Assembly: GCA_028691095.1 (NCBI GenBank)
Contig: JAQUZZ010000050.1
Span: 1 to 8,099, forward strand
Source of the DNA: Alistipes sp.
GTDB taxonomy: Bacteria > Bacteroidota > Bacteroidia > Bacteroidales > Rikenellaceae
Reading direction: 5' to 3'
DNA: 8,099 bases
Shown here: positions 1-5,502 of the stretch, one piece after another
Layout: each line of letters begins with the position of its first letter
Position numbering within the stretch: the stretch's first letter is position 1
The notes under the pieces: model-generated
What the model was told of the DNA's origin: nothing
Database searches by the model: none
The model's input: only the letters and a program-made list of their open reading frames with translations
Position numbers and translations under genes: made by a program

Positions 1-16
1 TGTGCTCTTCCGATCT
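1..16. other. Residual Illumina adapter sequence
   Basis: The first 16 bases, TGTGCTCTTCCGATCT, are identical to the 3' end of the Illumina TruSeq read-2 adapter (the part that abuts the insert). They sit exactly at the window start, where an untrimmed contig end would carry them. I infer that these bases are not genomic and that the true contig begins at about base 17. The match is from memory of the adapter sequence, not a search. Confidence 0.88.
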
Positions 17-76
17 TATCCGCAAATGGACGTTCATCTGCATCAATAATCCGGAGCGTACGCCCAGCATGCTCCC

Positions 77-135
77 AAGAGAGCGCGGAGGCAAATTCCA
101 CCCCAGAAATTGTCTCCGCGCCCTCTCTTTTTTTT
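77..135 (+). terminator. Rho-independent terminator of a gene lost off the left end
   Basis: A long inverted repeat (left arm 77-97, right arm 107-129) pairs about 15 bases almost continuously around a GC-rich core, GCGCGGAG against CTCCGCGC. There is a two-base bulge at 122-123 and one mismatch near the loop. Eight T residues follow at 128-135. There is no T tract on the other side, so it should stop rightward transcription only. The gene it served is not in the window. One reading frame ends in TAA at 47-49, just upstream of the stem, and could be its last codons, but ten codons are too few to tell. Confidence 0.82.
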
Positions 136-354
136 GAAGGTCAGAGAAGCGCAATCCGAATAAATTGCTTATATTTGTTCAGGAGCTGGGAGTCTCTCTG
201 CCACAATCATTTTTCGTCCCTCAGGCCGTTGCAGGGGCAAAGAAGAGCGGTGTAGAGGAGTGGAACTCCTTCGCTCAAATTAGCATGCTTTTGCGTCCGT
301 CGCTTGCCGAACCAAGCTAACAACCAACCGTCTTACTCAACCCATCGAACCCTT
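136..354 (+). other. Leader region upstream of the deacetylase, no gene seen
   Basis: This stretch lies between the terminator and the deacetylase start. It holds a TATATTTG promoter-like box (170-177) and a small hairpin, AGGAGT-GGA-ACTCCT (257-271), with no T tract after it. The deacetylase frame stays open upstream to a TTG at 304, but those extra 17 codons would put a polar stretch in front of a good signal peptide and are probably untranslated. I see no other convincing coding frame and no riboswitch that I recognise. Confidence 0.5.
170..177 (+). promoter_or_regulatory. Candidate promoter -7 box for the deacetylase
   Basis: TATATTTG fits the Bacteroidetes -7 consensus TAnnTTTG exactly. 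No TTTG is seen at the expected 19-21 base spacing upstream; the nearest lies 33 bases away and overlaps the preceding terminator tract. If used, the transcript would start near 184 and carry a leader of about 170 bases. Confidence 0.35.
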
Positions 355-1116
355 ATGAAACATTATCTTCTCCTCGTGGCACTCACCCTGTTGCTGCAAC
401 CCTCCGCAATGTGGGGTAAATCTCCCAAATCGCTCAAGCCGATCAAAGGTCACATTGCCGTGCTCTCCTTTGACGATGCCACCGTCGGTCAACGCACCAT
501 CGTGGCTCCCCTATTGAAAAAATATAAATTCGGAGCTACCTTCTATGTCTGCGAATTTGGCGGAGAGGCCGAGTTTGGCGACAAAACGAAATATATGACT
601 TGGGAGCAGATCAAAGAGCTGAACGACATGGGGTTTGAGATCGGAAACCACAGTCGCAGCCACGGCTCCATGGATCAACAAACGCCGGAGCAGGTCGAGG
701 CCGAAACCCTCTACATTGAGGAACAATGTGCCAAATACGGGATTCCGCGTCCCGTCACCTACGCCTACCCCGGGTATGGCAACACCCCCGAGGGCAAAGA
801 GATTCTCCGCAAACGAGGCTACCAGTTGGCGCGACACGGAGGCGACAGACCCTATGTGCAACACACCACCGACAAAATGATGGTGCCCAGCTACGACCTC
901 AAAGACGAGAGCTTTGAGCACCCCGAACGCATCGAACAACTTTTGGATGGAACCCGCGACGGCGAGGTGATCGTCTTATGCCTGCACGGTGTTCCCGACT
1001 TAGCGCACGACTTTGTGAGCACTTCACCCAAGAACTTCGAGTCGTTGCTCAAGATGCTGAAGAATCGAAAATATAAGGTGATCTCCATGCGCGACCTCTT
1101 GCAGTATGACCTTTAA
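355..1116 (+). CDS. Secreted polysaccharide deacetylase family protein (NodB fold)
   Basis: Predicted metal-dependent carbohydrate esterase (CE4/NodB family) that removes acetyl groups from an N-acetylated or O-acetylated polysaccharide; the substrate cannot be read from the sequence. With the ATG at 355 it is 253 aa. Residues 1-21 form a signal peptide (hydrophobic LLLVALTLLL core, no lipobox cysteine), so the enzyme should be periplasmic or exported. Visible NodB motifs are SFDDA (38-42, catalytic and metal aspartates D40 and D41), HSRSH (99-103, the two metal-binding histidines), YAYPGYG (136-142, the place of the usual RxPYG) and LCLHG (208-212, active-site histidine). The motif-1 glycine is alanine and the motif-3 arginine is absent, as I recall for a subgroup with an HGVPDxAH signature, seen here at 211-218. 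I chose the start because the signal peptide begins there; an upstream TTG at 304 is in frame. It stands alone, converging on the next gene. Confidence 0.85.
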   Translation: MKHYLLLVALTLLLQPSAMWGKSPKSLKPIKGHIAVLSFDDATVGQRTIVAPLLKKYKFGATFYVCEFGGEAEFGDKTKYMTWEQIKELNDMGFEIGNHSRSHGSMDQQTPEQVEAETLYIEEQCAKYGIPRPVTYAYPGYGNTPEGKEILRKRGYQLARHGGDRPYVQHTTDKMMVPSYDLKDESFEHPERIEQLLDGTRDGEVIVLCLHGVPDLAHDFVSTSPKNFESLLKMLKNRKYKVISMRDLLQYDL

Positions 1117-1137
1117 CGTGAGATCCGCGAATCGAGG

Positions 1138-1186
1138 CTTCGATTCTCAAAATGCGACGTTGACCCTTCGATCCTCAAAACGCACG
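1138..1186. repeat. Imperfect direct repeat pair with a small hairpin
   Basis: CTTCGATTCTCAAAATGCGACG (1138-1159) recurs as CTTCGATCCTCAAAACGCACG (1166-1186) with two substitutions and one deleted base. The first copy also forms the right arm of a 7-bp hairpin, GAATCGA-GGCT-TCGATTC (1129-1146), starting 12 bases after the deacetylase stop. No T tract follows, so it is not a convincing terminator. Function unknown; two copies may be only a local duplication. Confidence 0.5.
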
Positions 1187-1237
1187 TAAAGGCTTTTGTA
1201 AAAGTCCTCTGTAATTCGACAGCCTCGTCACATGATA

Positions 1238-1287
1238 AAAACCAACGCGGGGTGCAACTTCTAAGAGTTGCACCCCGCGTTGGTTTT
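1238..1287. terminator. Bidirectional rho-independent terminator between convergent genes
   Basis: A perfect 22-bp inverted repeat (1238-1259 against 1266-1287, six-base loop) has a core of CCAACGCGGGGTGCAACT. It ends in TTTT on the plus strand and in a run of five T on the minus strand, so it can stop transcription from both sides. It lies 121 bases past the deacetylase stop and 71 bases past the DHS-like gene's stop, which are convergent, as expected for a shared terminator. Confidence 0.92.
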
Positions 1288-1358
1288 GTACAATTTCCAT
1301 CGTCCGAAGCACCGTGCGATTCTACCGCCACGGCGACGACGAGATTTCCCGCATGAAT

Positions 1359-2330
1359 CTACCAGCCCAACAGATAGGCAAAGATCAGCGGAGCCACGAT
1401 CGTAGCATCCGACTCCACGATGAATTTCGGGGTGTCGGGAGCTAATTTACCCCAAGTAATCTTCTCGTTGGGCACTGCACCGGAGTAGGATCCATAGGAG
1501 GTGGTAGAGTCCGAAATCTGGCAGAAGTAGGCCCAGAACGGTACATCTTCCCACTCCAGATCCTGATACATCATCGGCACCACGCAGATCGGGAAGTCGC
1601 CCGAAATGCCACCTCCGATCTGGAAGAATCCCACGCCCGTGGAGCTGTTCGCACGATACCATTCGGTCAGGAAGATCATCGTTTCGATGCCGCCCTTCAC
1701 CGTCGAGGCCTTCAGTTCGCCCTTGATGACATACGAAGTGAAGATATTACCCATCGTACTATCCTCCCAGCCGGGGACAATAATCGGAATGTTCTTCTCG
1801 CAGGCCGCCAACATCCAGCTATCCTTGGGATCAATCTCATAATATTGTTTCAGCACCCCGCTACGCAGCAGTTGGTACATGAACTCATAGGGCAAGTAAC
1901 GCTCTCCGTTTTGGTCGGCTCTCTTCCAGATCTGAAAGATATGCTTTTGCAGACGACGGAAAGCCTCCTCCTCGGGGATACAGGTGTCGGTCACCCGGTT
2001 CATGTGGCTGTTGAGTAACGCCTGCTCGTCCAACGGGGTCAGATCGCGATAGTGGGGAACGCGTTTATAGTGAGAGTGAGCCACCAGATTCATAATATCC
2101 TCCTCCAGATTGGCTCCGGTACAGGTGATGATCTGCACCTTATCCTGACGAATCATCTCGGCAAGCGACAATCCCAATTCGGCGGTACTCATCGCTCCAC
2201 CCAAGGTGATCATCATCTTTCCACCCCGCTGAAGATGGGCTTCATACCCCTTCGCGGCATCCATCATTGCTGCCGCATTGAAGTGACGGTAGTGATGGCT
2301 GATAAATTGTGAAATAGGTCCTTTTTCCAT
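1359..2330 (-). CDS. Deoxyhypusine synthase family protein (probable polyamine enzyme)
   Basis: A 323-aa member of the NAD-dependent deoxyhypusine synthase (DHS) family, which moves the aminobutyl group of spermidine to an amine acceptor through an enzyme-lysine imine. Seen: TGANLEED at 71-78 (family TAGGxEED), MNRVTDTCIPEEE at 110-122 (family INRIGNxLVPxE), GGG at 239-241, and SGAVPNEKITWGK at 283-295, whose K295 matches catalytic Lys329 of human DHS, with W293 and E289 also kept. Length is close to archaeal DHS and shorter than the human enzyme (369 aa). Bacteria have no eIF5A to modify, and some family members make homospermidine, so I infer a small-molecule polyamine role. By hand alignment, several human spermidine-binding residues are replaced (Asp243 by N195, His288 by D245, Asp316 by Y282). 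It is monocistronic: the frr terminator lies upstream, and it has its own promoter-like box and terminator. Family membership is secure; the reaction is not. Confidence 0.9.
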   Translation of the reverse strand: MEKGPISQFISHHYRHFNAAAMMDAAKGYEAHLQRGGKMMITLGGAMSTAELGLSLAEMIRQDKVQIITCTGANLEEDIMNLVAHSHYKRVPHYRDLTPLDEQALLNSHMNRVTDTCIPEEEAFRRLQKHIFQIWKRADQNGERYLPYEFMYQLLRSGVLKQYYEIDPKDSWMLAACEKNIPIIVPGWEDSTMGNIFTSYVIKGELKASTVKGGIETMIFLTEWYRANSSTGVGFFQIGGGISGDFPICVVPMMYQDLEWEDVPFWAYFCQISDSTTSYGSYSGAVPNEKITWGKLAPDTPKFIVESDATIVAPLIFAYLLGW

Positions 2331-2356
2331 TTTTGAATAATAAGGTTAACGACGAA

Positions 2357-2364
2357 CAAAGGTA
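2357..2364 (-). promoter_or_regulatory. Candidate promoter -7 box for the DHS-like gene
   Basis: Read on the minus strand this is TACCTTTG, an exact TAnnTTTG match, placed 26 bases before the ATG and giving a leader of roughly 20 bases. I see no good TTTG at the -33 position. Its place between the frr terminator and the start codon supports separate transcription of this gene. Confidence 0.6.
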
Positions 2365-2398
2365 GAAATTTCCATGAATTTGATCCCGCCCTGCACAT

Positions 2399-2431
2399 AA
2401 AAAACCACCTAAATCGCTTTAGGCGGTTTTT
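2399..2431 (-). terminator. Rho-independent terminator downstream of frr
   Basis: A 14-bp stem (2400-2413 against 2418-2431) with a four-base loop. On the minus strand the single imperfect pair is G-U, so the RNA stem is unbroken, and it ends in six U. On the plus strand the same pair is an A-C mismatch, so it fits leftward transcription better. It lies about 125 bases after the frr stop and closes the leftward group of genes. Confidence 0.88.
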
Positions 2432-2555
2432 ATGGGGTACTATCTTCCAAAACCCGAAGTGCAGAGGCTTCCGTTCCCGTACGCCATACGTCCTCCAGAG
2501 AGATCCGTGCAGAAAATTTTTCTCGCAGCATTCACTCCCGACGGCCGACGAATGC

Positions 2556-3116
2556 TTAGACCGTCATAATTTCGGCCTCCTTTGCGGCAAAGGCCTCGTC
2601 GATCTTCTTGGAGTATTTATCGGTCAATTTCTGAGCGCGCTCCTCGCCATCTTTCGAGACATCCTCTGGCATTCCCTCTTTGATGGCTTTTTTGAAGGTG
2701 TCCACTGCATCGCGACGCGCATTTCGCAGGCTCACGCGTGCCACCTCAGACTCTGCTTTGATCTGTTTGACCAACTCCTTGCGACGCTCCTCGGTCAAAG
2801 GCGGAATGTTGAGTCGGATCTGCTCCCCGTTGTTAGAGGGGGTAAGACCGATGTTGGCCACCAAAATCGCCTTCTCGATCGCTGGAATCAGCTTCTTCTC
2901 CCAAGGCTGCAACAACACGGTGCGCGCATCGGGCACGGTCACACTGGCCACCTGCGAGATGGGGGTCGGCGTGCCGTAGTAGTCCACCACAATCCCGTTC
3001 AACAAGGAGGGTGTAGCTTTGCCGGCTCGCACCGATGCAAACGCATCTTCCAAATGCAACATGGCTTTATCCATCTTTTCCCGCGCTATGGCCAGGATTT
3101 CGTCTGTCTCTATCAT
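2556..3116 (-). CDS. frr: Ribosome recycling factor
   Basis: RRF works in the cytoplasm with EF-G to split the post-termination ribosome from mRNA and tRNA. At 186 aa it has the usual length (E. coli 185). The N-terminal helix (1-30) leads into the VRAGKATPSLLNG segment (29-41), the counterpart of the family's RTGRASPSLLDGI. A small beta domain covers about 31-105, and the long helices of the three-helix bundle resume at LTEERRKELVK (107-117) and VSLRNARRDA (128-137), running to the C terminus. The start is the only ATG that keeps the first helix whole; the bases before it are A/T-rich with no Shine-Dalgarno, normal for Bacteroidetes. It lies downstream of pyrH, a very common pairing, but with an unusually long gap that appears to hold a terminator and a promoter. 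Confidence 0.98.
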   Translation of the reverse strand: MIETDEILAIAREKMDKAMLHLEDAFASVRAGKATPSLLNGIVVDYYGTPTPISQVASVTVPDARTVLLQPWEKKLIPAIEKAILVANIGLTPSNNGEQIRLNIPPLTEERRKELVKQIKAESEVARVSLRNARRDAVDTFKKAIKEGMPEDVSKDGEERAQKLTDKYSKKIDEAFAAKEAEIMTV

Positions 3117-3311
3117 AAAAGAAATTTTTGAAGTACGTTGTATGTTTTAAGCACACCGTGCTATTTTAGGGGCAATAAGCACCTCAGTATATCAAGCATA
3201 TACCGTGAGACGGAAGGGTACAATCACGCTTTGGAGTTCCTTCATACCGTTATGCCGTCAGAAGCGGTAAATTCGATCGGTTTTTCGAGGATTTCGATCA
3301 AACCACCCAAC

Positions 3312-3319
3312 CAAATTTA
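3312..3319 (-). promoter_or_regulatory. Candidate promoter for frr
   Basis: On the minus strand this reads TAAATTTG, an exact -7 box. About 20 bases upstream is a TTTT stretch that could serve as a weak -33 element. If used, frr would have a leader of roughly 190 bases. That leader contains two small inverted repeats: AGCAC-ACC-GTGCT (3150-3162) and GTATAT-CAAGC-ATATAC (3187-3203). Confidence 0.4.
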
Positions 3320-3340
3320 GGCAATCCCCTCCCATTATGA

Positions 3341-3376
3341 AAACGAAAGCGAAGGAGGATTTCACCCTCTCCCGCT
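3341..3376 (-). terminator. Probable weak terminator just after pyrH
   Basis: On the minus strand an 11-position stem (3366-3376 against 3348-3358, seven-base loop) with two G-U pairs and one mismatch is followed by TTTCGTTTT. It begins four bases past the pyrH stop codon, a typical place for an intrinsic terminator. The broken stem and interrupted U tract suggest partial termination or an attenuator rather than a full stop. Confidence 0.45.
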
Positions 3377-3380
3377 CGCT

Positions 3381-4094
3381 CTATTCATTGCTCACCACGG
3401 TTCCGATGGGTTCTCCGGCAATCACTTTTGCCAAGTTGCCTTGAATATCCATATTGAAGACCACGATCGGCAGATGATTCTCTTTACACATGGTGAAGGC
3501 CGTGAGATCCATCACCTTGAGGCGACGCTGGTAGACTTCGTCGAAAGTAATGGTGTCGAACTTCGTGGCGGTGGGATCCTTCTCCGGATCGGCCGTATAG
3601 ATGCCCGAAACCCGAGTGCCTTTGAGCAAGACCTGCGCCTCGATCTCGACGCCACGGAGTGCAGCGGCCGTGTCGGTCGTAAAGTAGGGATTCCCCGTTC
3701 CTCCGGCAATGATGACCACATAACCCGCGGCCATCAGCTCCAGGGCTTTGGTTTTGGAGTATAGCTCCCCGACGGGCTCCATGCGAATCGAGGTGAGCAC
3801 CTTGGTTTGGGTTCCGGCACTCTCCAGTGCTCCTTGCAGCGCAAGTGAATTGATCACGGTAGCCAGCATCCCCATCTGGTCGCCTTTCACGCGGTCGAAT
3901 CCATGATTGACGCCACTCAGACCGCGGAAAATATTGCCTCCGCCAATGACGATACCGATCTGTACACCCTCTTGGGCGACAGCGCAAATTTGAGCGGCAT
4001 ATTGATTCAGTACCTCGGTTGAGATCCCGTAGTGCCGCGCTCCCATCAGTGACTCACCACTGAGTTTGAGAAGTATACGTTTATAGATTGCCAT
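3381..4094 (-). CDS. pyrH: UMP kinase (uridylate kinase)
   Basis: Phosphorylates UMP to UDP with ATP, the step feeding all pyrimidine nucleotide synthesis in the cytoplasm. It is 237 aa, the normal length for the bacterial hexameric enzyme of the amino-acid-kinase fold. Visible motifs are KLSGES (10-15, phosphate-binding lysine), GGGNIFRG (51-58, glycine-rich UMP/ATP loop), GDQMGMLATVINSLAL (71-86), GGTGNPYFTTDTAAALR (131-147, UMP binding) and KGTRVSGIYTADP (158-170). The start ATG sits directly before the conserved first strand (YKRILLKLSGE). Its upstream neighbour on the same strand is the OmpA-like gene, 115 bases away with no clear terminator between, so readthrough is possible; frr follows downstream. 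Confidence 0.98.
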   Translation of the reverse strand: MAIYKRILLKLSGESLMGARHYGISTEVLNQYAAQICAVAQEGVQIGIVIGGGNIFRGLSGVNHGFDRVKGDQMGMLATVINSLALQGALESAGTQTKVLTSIRMEPVGELYSKTKALELMAAGYVVIIAGGTGNPYFTTDTAAALRGVEIEAQVLLKGTRVSGIYTADPEKDPTATKFDTITFDEVYQRRLKVMDLTAFTMCKENHLPIVVFNMDIQGNLAKVIAGEPIGTVVSNE

Positions 4095-4160
4095 AATGAT
4101 GAATATTGCTTAAGTTTCGACGATTGGGACTCGACCTTCGGGGGCGAAATCTTGTGCGTC

Positions 4161-4189
4161 TGAAAATAGGGAATAATCGGAATAACAAA
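4161..4189 (-). promoter_or_regulatory. Weak candidate promoter for pyrH
   Basis: On the minus strand TTTG (4186-4189) is followed after 17 bases by TATTTTCA (4161-4168). The -33 box is good, but the -7 box departs from TAnnTTTG at its last two bases and the spacing is two bases short. pyrH may instead be read through from the OmpA gene's promoter. Confidence 0.25.
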
Positions 4190-4209
4190 GGGTGACGTTC
4201 GACAACGCG

Positions 4210-5061
4210 CTATCGCTTCTCCATGAGCTGCATCAACTCATCGAGCTTCGGGGTCAGGATGATCTCTGTCCGTCGATTTTTGGCACGCGCCTCCGGCGTT
4301 TTATTGGGGTCGATGGGTAGCGACTCACCGCGACCGGCGGCAATGATGCGACTTGCAGCAATGCCCTTATTCTCCAAGAGCAGACGCACAACCGTCGTAG
4401 CCCGCTTTGCACTCAGATCGAGGTTATCCTTGAGTTGTCCGTTGGAACGATAGGGTACATCGTCCGTATGACCCTCGACCATCACGTTGATGTCGTTGTT
4501 CTGAGCCAACACGGTAGCCAAACCGCGCACGGCCTCGGCACCATTGGGGTCGATCTCGAAACTTCCCGAACGGAACAATAATTTATCATCCATCGAGACG
4601 TAGACATTGCCGTTCCGAATCGAAATGGAGAGACCCTTGCCCTCGAAGCCAGTCAGTGCGTCGGTCACCTTGCGACGAATCGCATCAATGGCCTCTTCAC
4701 GGCTTTTGAGCATCGCCTCCAGTTCGGCAACCCGTTGGGAGCGATCGTTGAGTGCCATCTCTTTATCCTCCAGCTCTCGCAGCATACGCGCCGATTCGGC
4801 TGAGCCATCAGCCAGCAGTTGTTTGTATCGTTTCCGACACTCTGCCAACTCATTGGAGAGTCGTGTGGTGTCGGCAATCAGATGAATTTTCTCCTCGGTG
4901 AGGCGGTCGTTCAACTTTCCGAGATCTTCGACCCGCTCTTTGGAGGAGGCCAATTCGCCCTCCAACCGCAACGCCTCGGCTTTCATGGAGTTAAATTTCT
5001 TATTCGACACGCACGATCCAGCCACAAGGGCGATCAGAAGCAAGGAAAGGATCTTTTTCAT
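4210..5061 (-). CDS. OmpA-family peptidoglycan-binding lipoprotein
   Basis: Predicted outer-membrane lipoprotein that tethers the envelope to peptidoglycan. With the ATG at 5061 it is 283 aa. Residues 1-17 are a lipoprotein signal (two lysines, hydrophobic core, lipobox VAGSC with acylated C17). The next residues lack the acidic patch of the Bacteroidetes surface-export signal, which suggests it faces the periplasm. A charged, heptad-rich coiled coil covers about 23-128. The C-terminal OmpA/MotB-like domain covers about 145-270, with GHTDD at 197-201 (D200 the diaminopimelate-binding aspartate) and NRRTEI at 262-267 (binding arginine). The frame stays open up to an ATG at 5142, but that lies upstream of the predicted promoter; an ATG at 5073 (four residues longer) is the real alternative. 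Related proteins are often labelled MotB, but nothing here indicates flagella. First gene of the leftward group, divergent from dxs. Confidence 0.9.
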   Translation of the reverse strand: MKKILSLLLIALVAGSCVSNKKFNSMKAEALRLEGELASSKERVEDLGKLNDRLTEEKIHLIADTTRLSNELAECRKRYKQLLADGSAESARMLRELEDKEMALNDRSQRVAELEAMLKSREEAIDAIRRKVTDALTGFEGKGLSISIRNGNVYVSMDDKLLFRSGSFEIDPNGAEAVRGLATVLAQNNDINVMVEGHTDDVPYRSNGQLKDNLDLSAKRATTVVRLLLENKGIAASRIIAAGRGESLPIDPNKTPEARAKNRRTEIILTPKLDELMQLMEKR

Positions 5062-5112
5062 CAATTTCGACATTGAAGGTTCGGCATTACACTCCCCACA
5101 GGGTATTTGCCA

Positions 5113-5143
5113 CGAAGATACAAAAAAATTAGAATGTGCCAAA
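5113..5143 (-). promoter_or_regulatory. Promoter of the OmpA-family lipoprotein gene
   Basis: On the minus strand TTTG (5140-5143) is followed by a 19-base spacer and TATCTTCG (5113-5120), one base from the TAnnTTTG consensus. This is the best two-box Bacteroidetes promoter in the window. It predicts a start near 5106 and a leader of 30-45 bases, and it rules out the longest possible start of the gene. Confidence 0.68.
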
Positions 5144-5395
5144 ATGAAACGACTTTCCGACGAGCTTCTACGTCAAACCACCAAAATCGGAGAGCACGCC
5201 GTGTGGGGAATACTTCTTCTGTGGTTTAACACTCCACTCCAAACGGTTGGCGAAAGGAGTGAGGCTGCGGGGTTTTATTCATTTCCTCAAGGGGAGAAAC
5301 ACAAGTTACGACCAAAAGCGGTCGGAAAAAGCAAAAAACGAAGAAGATTCATCAATTCAAAACCACTTCATAGGCCTGAACTCAAGACAAATTAT
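5144..5395. other. Intergenic region between divergent promoters, no gene seen
   Basis: About 250 bases lie between the OmpA and dxs promoters. I see two modest inverted repeats: CACTCC (5235-5240) with GGAGTG (5256-5261), whose 15-base loop contains CCAA-ACGG-TTGG (5239-5250), and CGACC-AAAAGC-GGTCG (5309-5324). Neither is followed by a T tract. The plus-strand frame from an ATG at 5144 stays open through 5449, but it runs through the dxs promoter and resembles nothing I know. The repeats could be regulatory sites; nothing in the sequence proves it. Confidence 0.5.
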
Positions 5396-5403
5396 TACCT
5401 TTG
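5396..5403 (+). promoter_or_regulatory. Candidate promoter -7 box for dxs
   Basis: TACCTTTG is an exact TAnnTTTG match. No clear TTTG lies 19-21 bases upstream. It predicts a transcript start near 5410, about 90 bases before the dxs ATG and just ahead of a GGGGAGGG and ATG pair that opens a short upstream frame. Confidence 0.55.
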
Positions 5404-5427
5404 CCGTTTAGAAATATTGGGGAGGGC

Positions 5428-5502
5428 ATGGTTCTGCGTTGGGTTGTGAGCGATCCGACCCGCAACAGGAGGCAATGCACTCTGTTTTTTCATGTATCAT
5501 GA
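5428..5502 (+). CDS. Possible 24-aa leader ORF coupled to dxs
   Basis: An ATG at 5428 follows a purine run GGGGAGGG (5419-5426) and opens 24 codons ending in TGA at 5500-5502. The stop overlaps the dxs start as ATGA, a classic coupling arrangement. The peptide begins MVLRWVVSDP and ends in CTLFFHVS; it has no recognised family and no run of one regulatory amino acid. If translated, ribosomes ending here could restart on dxs. Against it: the purine run is only one or two bases from the ATG, Shine-Dalgarno sequences matter little in this phylum, and a frame of this length is common by chance. Confidence 0.28.
   Translation: MVLRWVVSDPTRNRRQCTLFFHVS

Noticed and set aside
17..49. Ten codons ending in TAA just before the first terminator, possibly the C terminus of a truncated gene
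   Set aside because: Too short to recognise, directly beside adapter sequence, and another frame is open through the same bases; kept only as a remark on the terminator.
3138..3320. 60-codon plus-strand frame in the pyrH-frr gap
   Set aside because: No recognisable sequence, no promoter on its strand, and it lies over the candidate frr promoter and leader hairpins.
5062..5142. N-terminal extension of the OmpA-family lipoprotein to the ATG at 5142
   Set aside because: It would precede a good lipoprotein signal with 27 polar residues and start upstream of the predicted transcription start.
4898..5449. 183-codon open frame on the plus strand
   Set aside because: Its first half is antisense to the OmpA gene's coiled coil, it crosses two promoters and overlaps the dxs leader, and its translation resembles no family I know.
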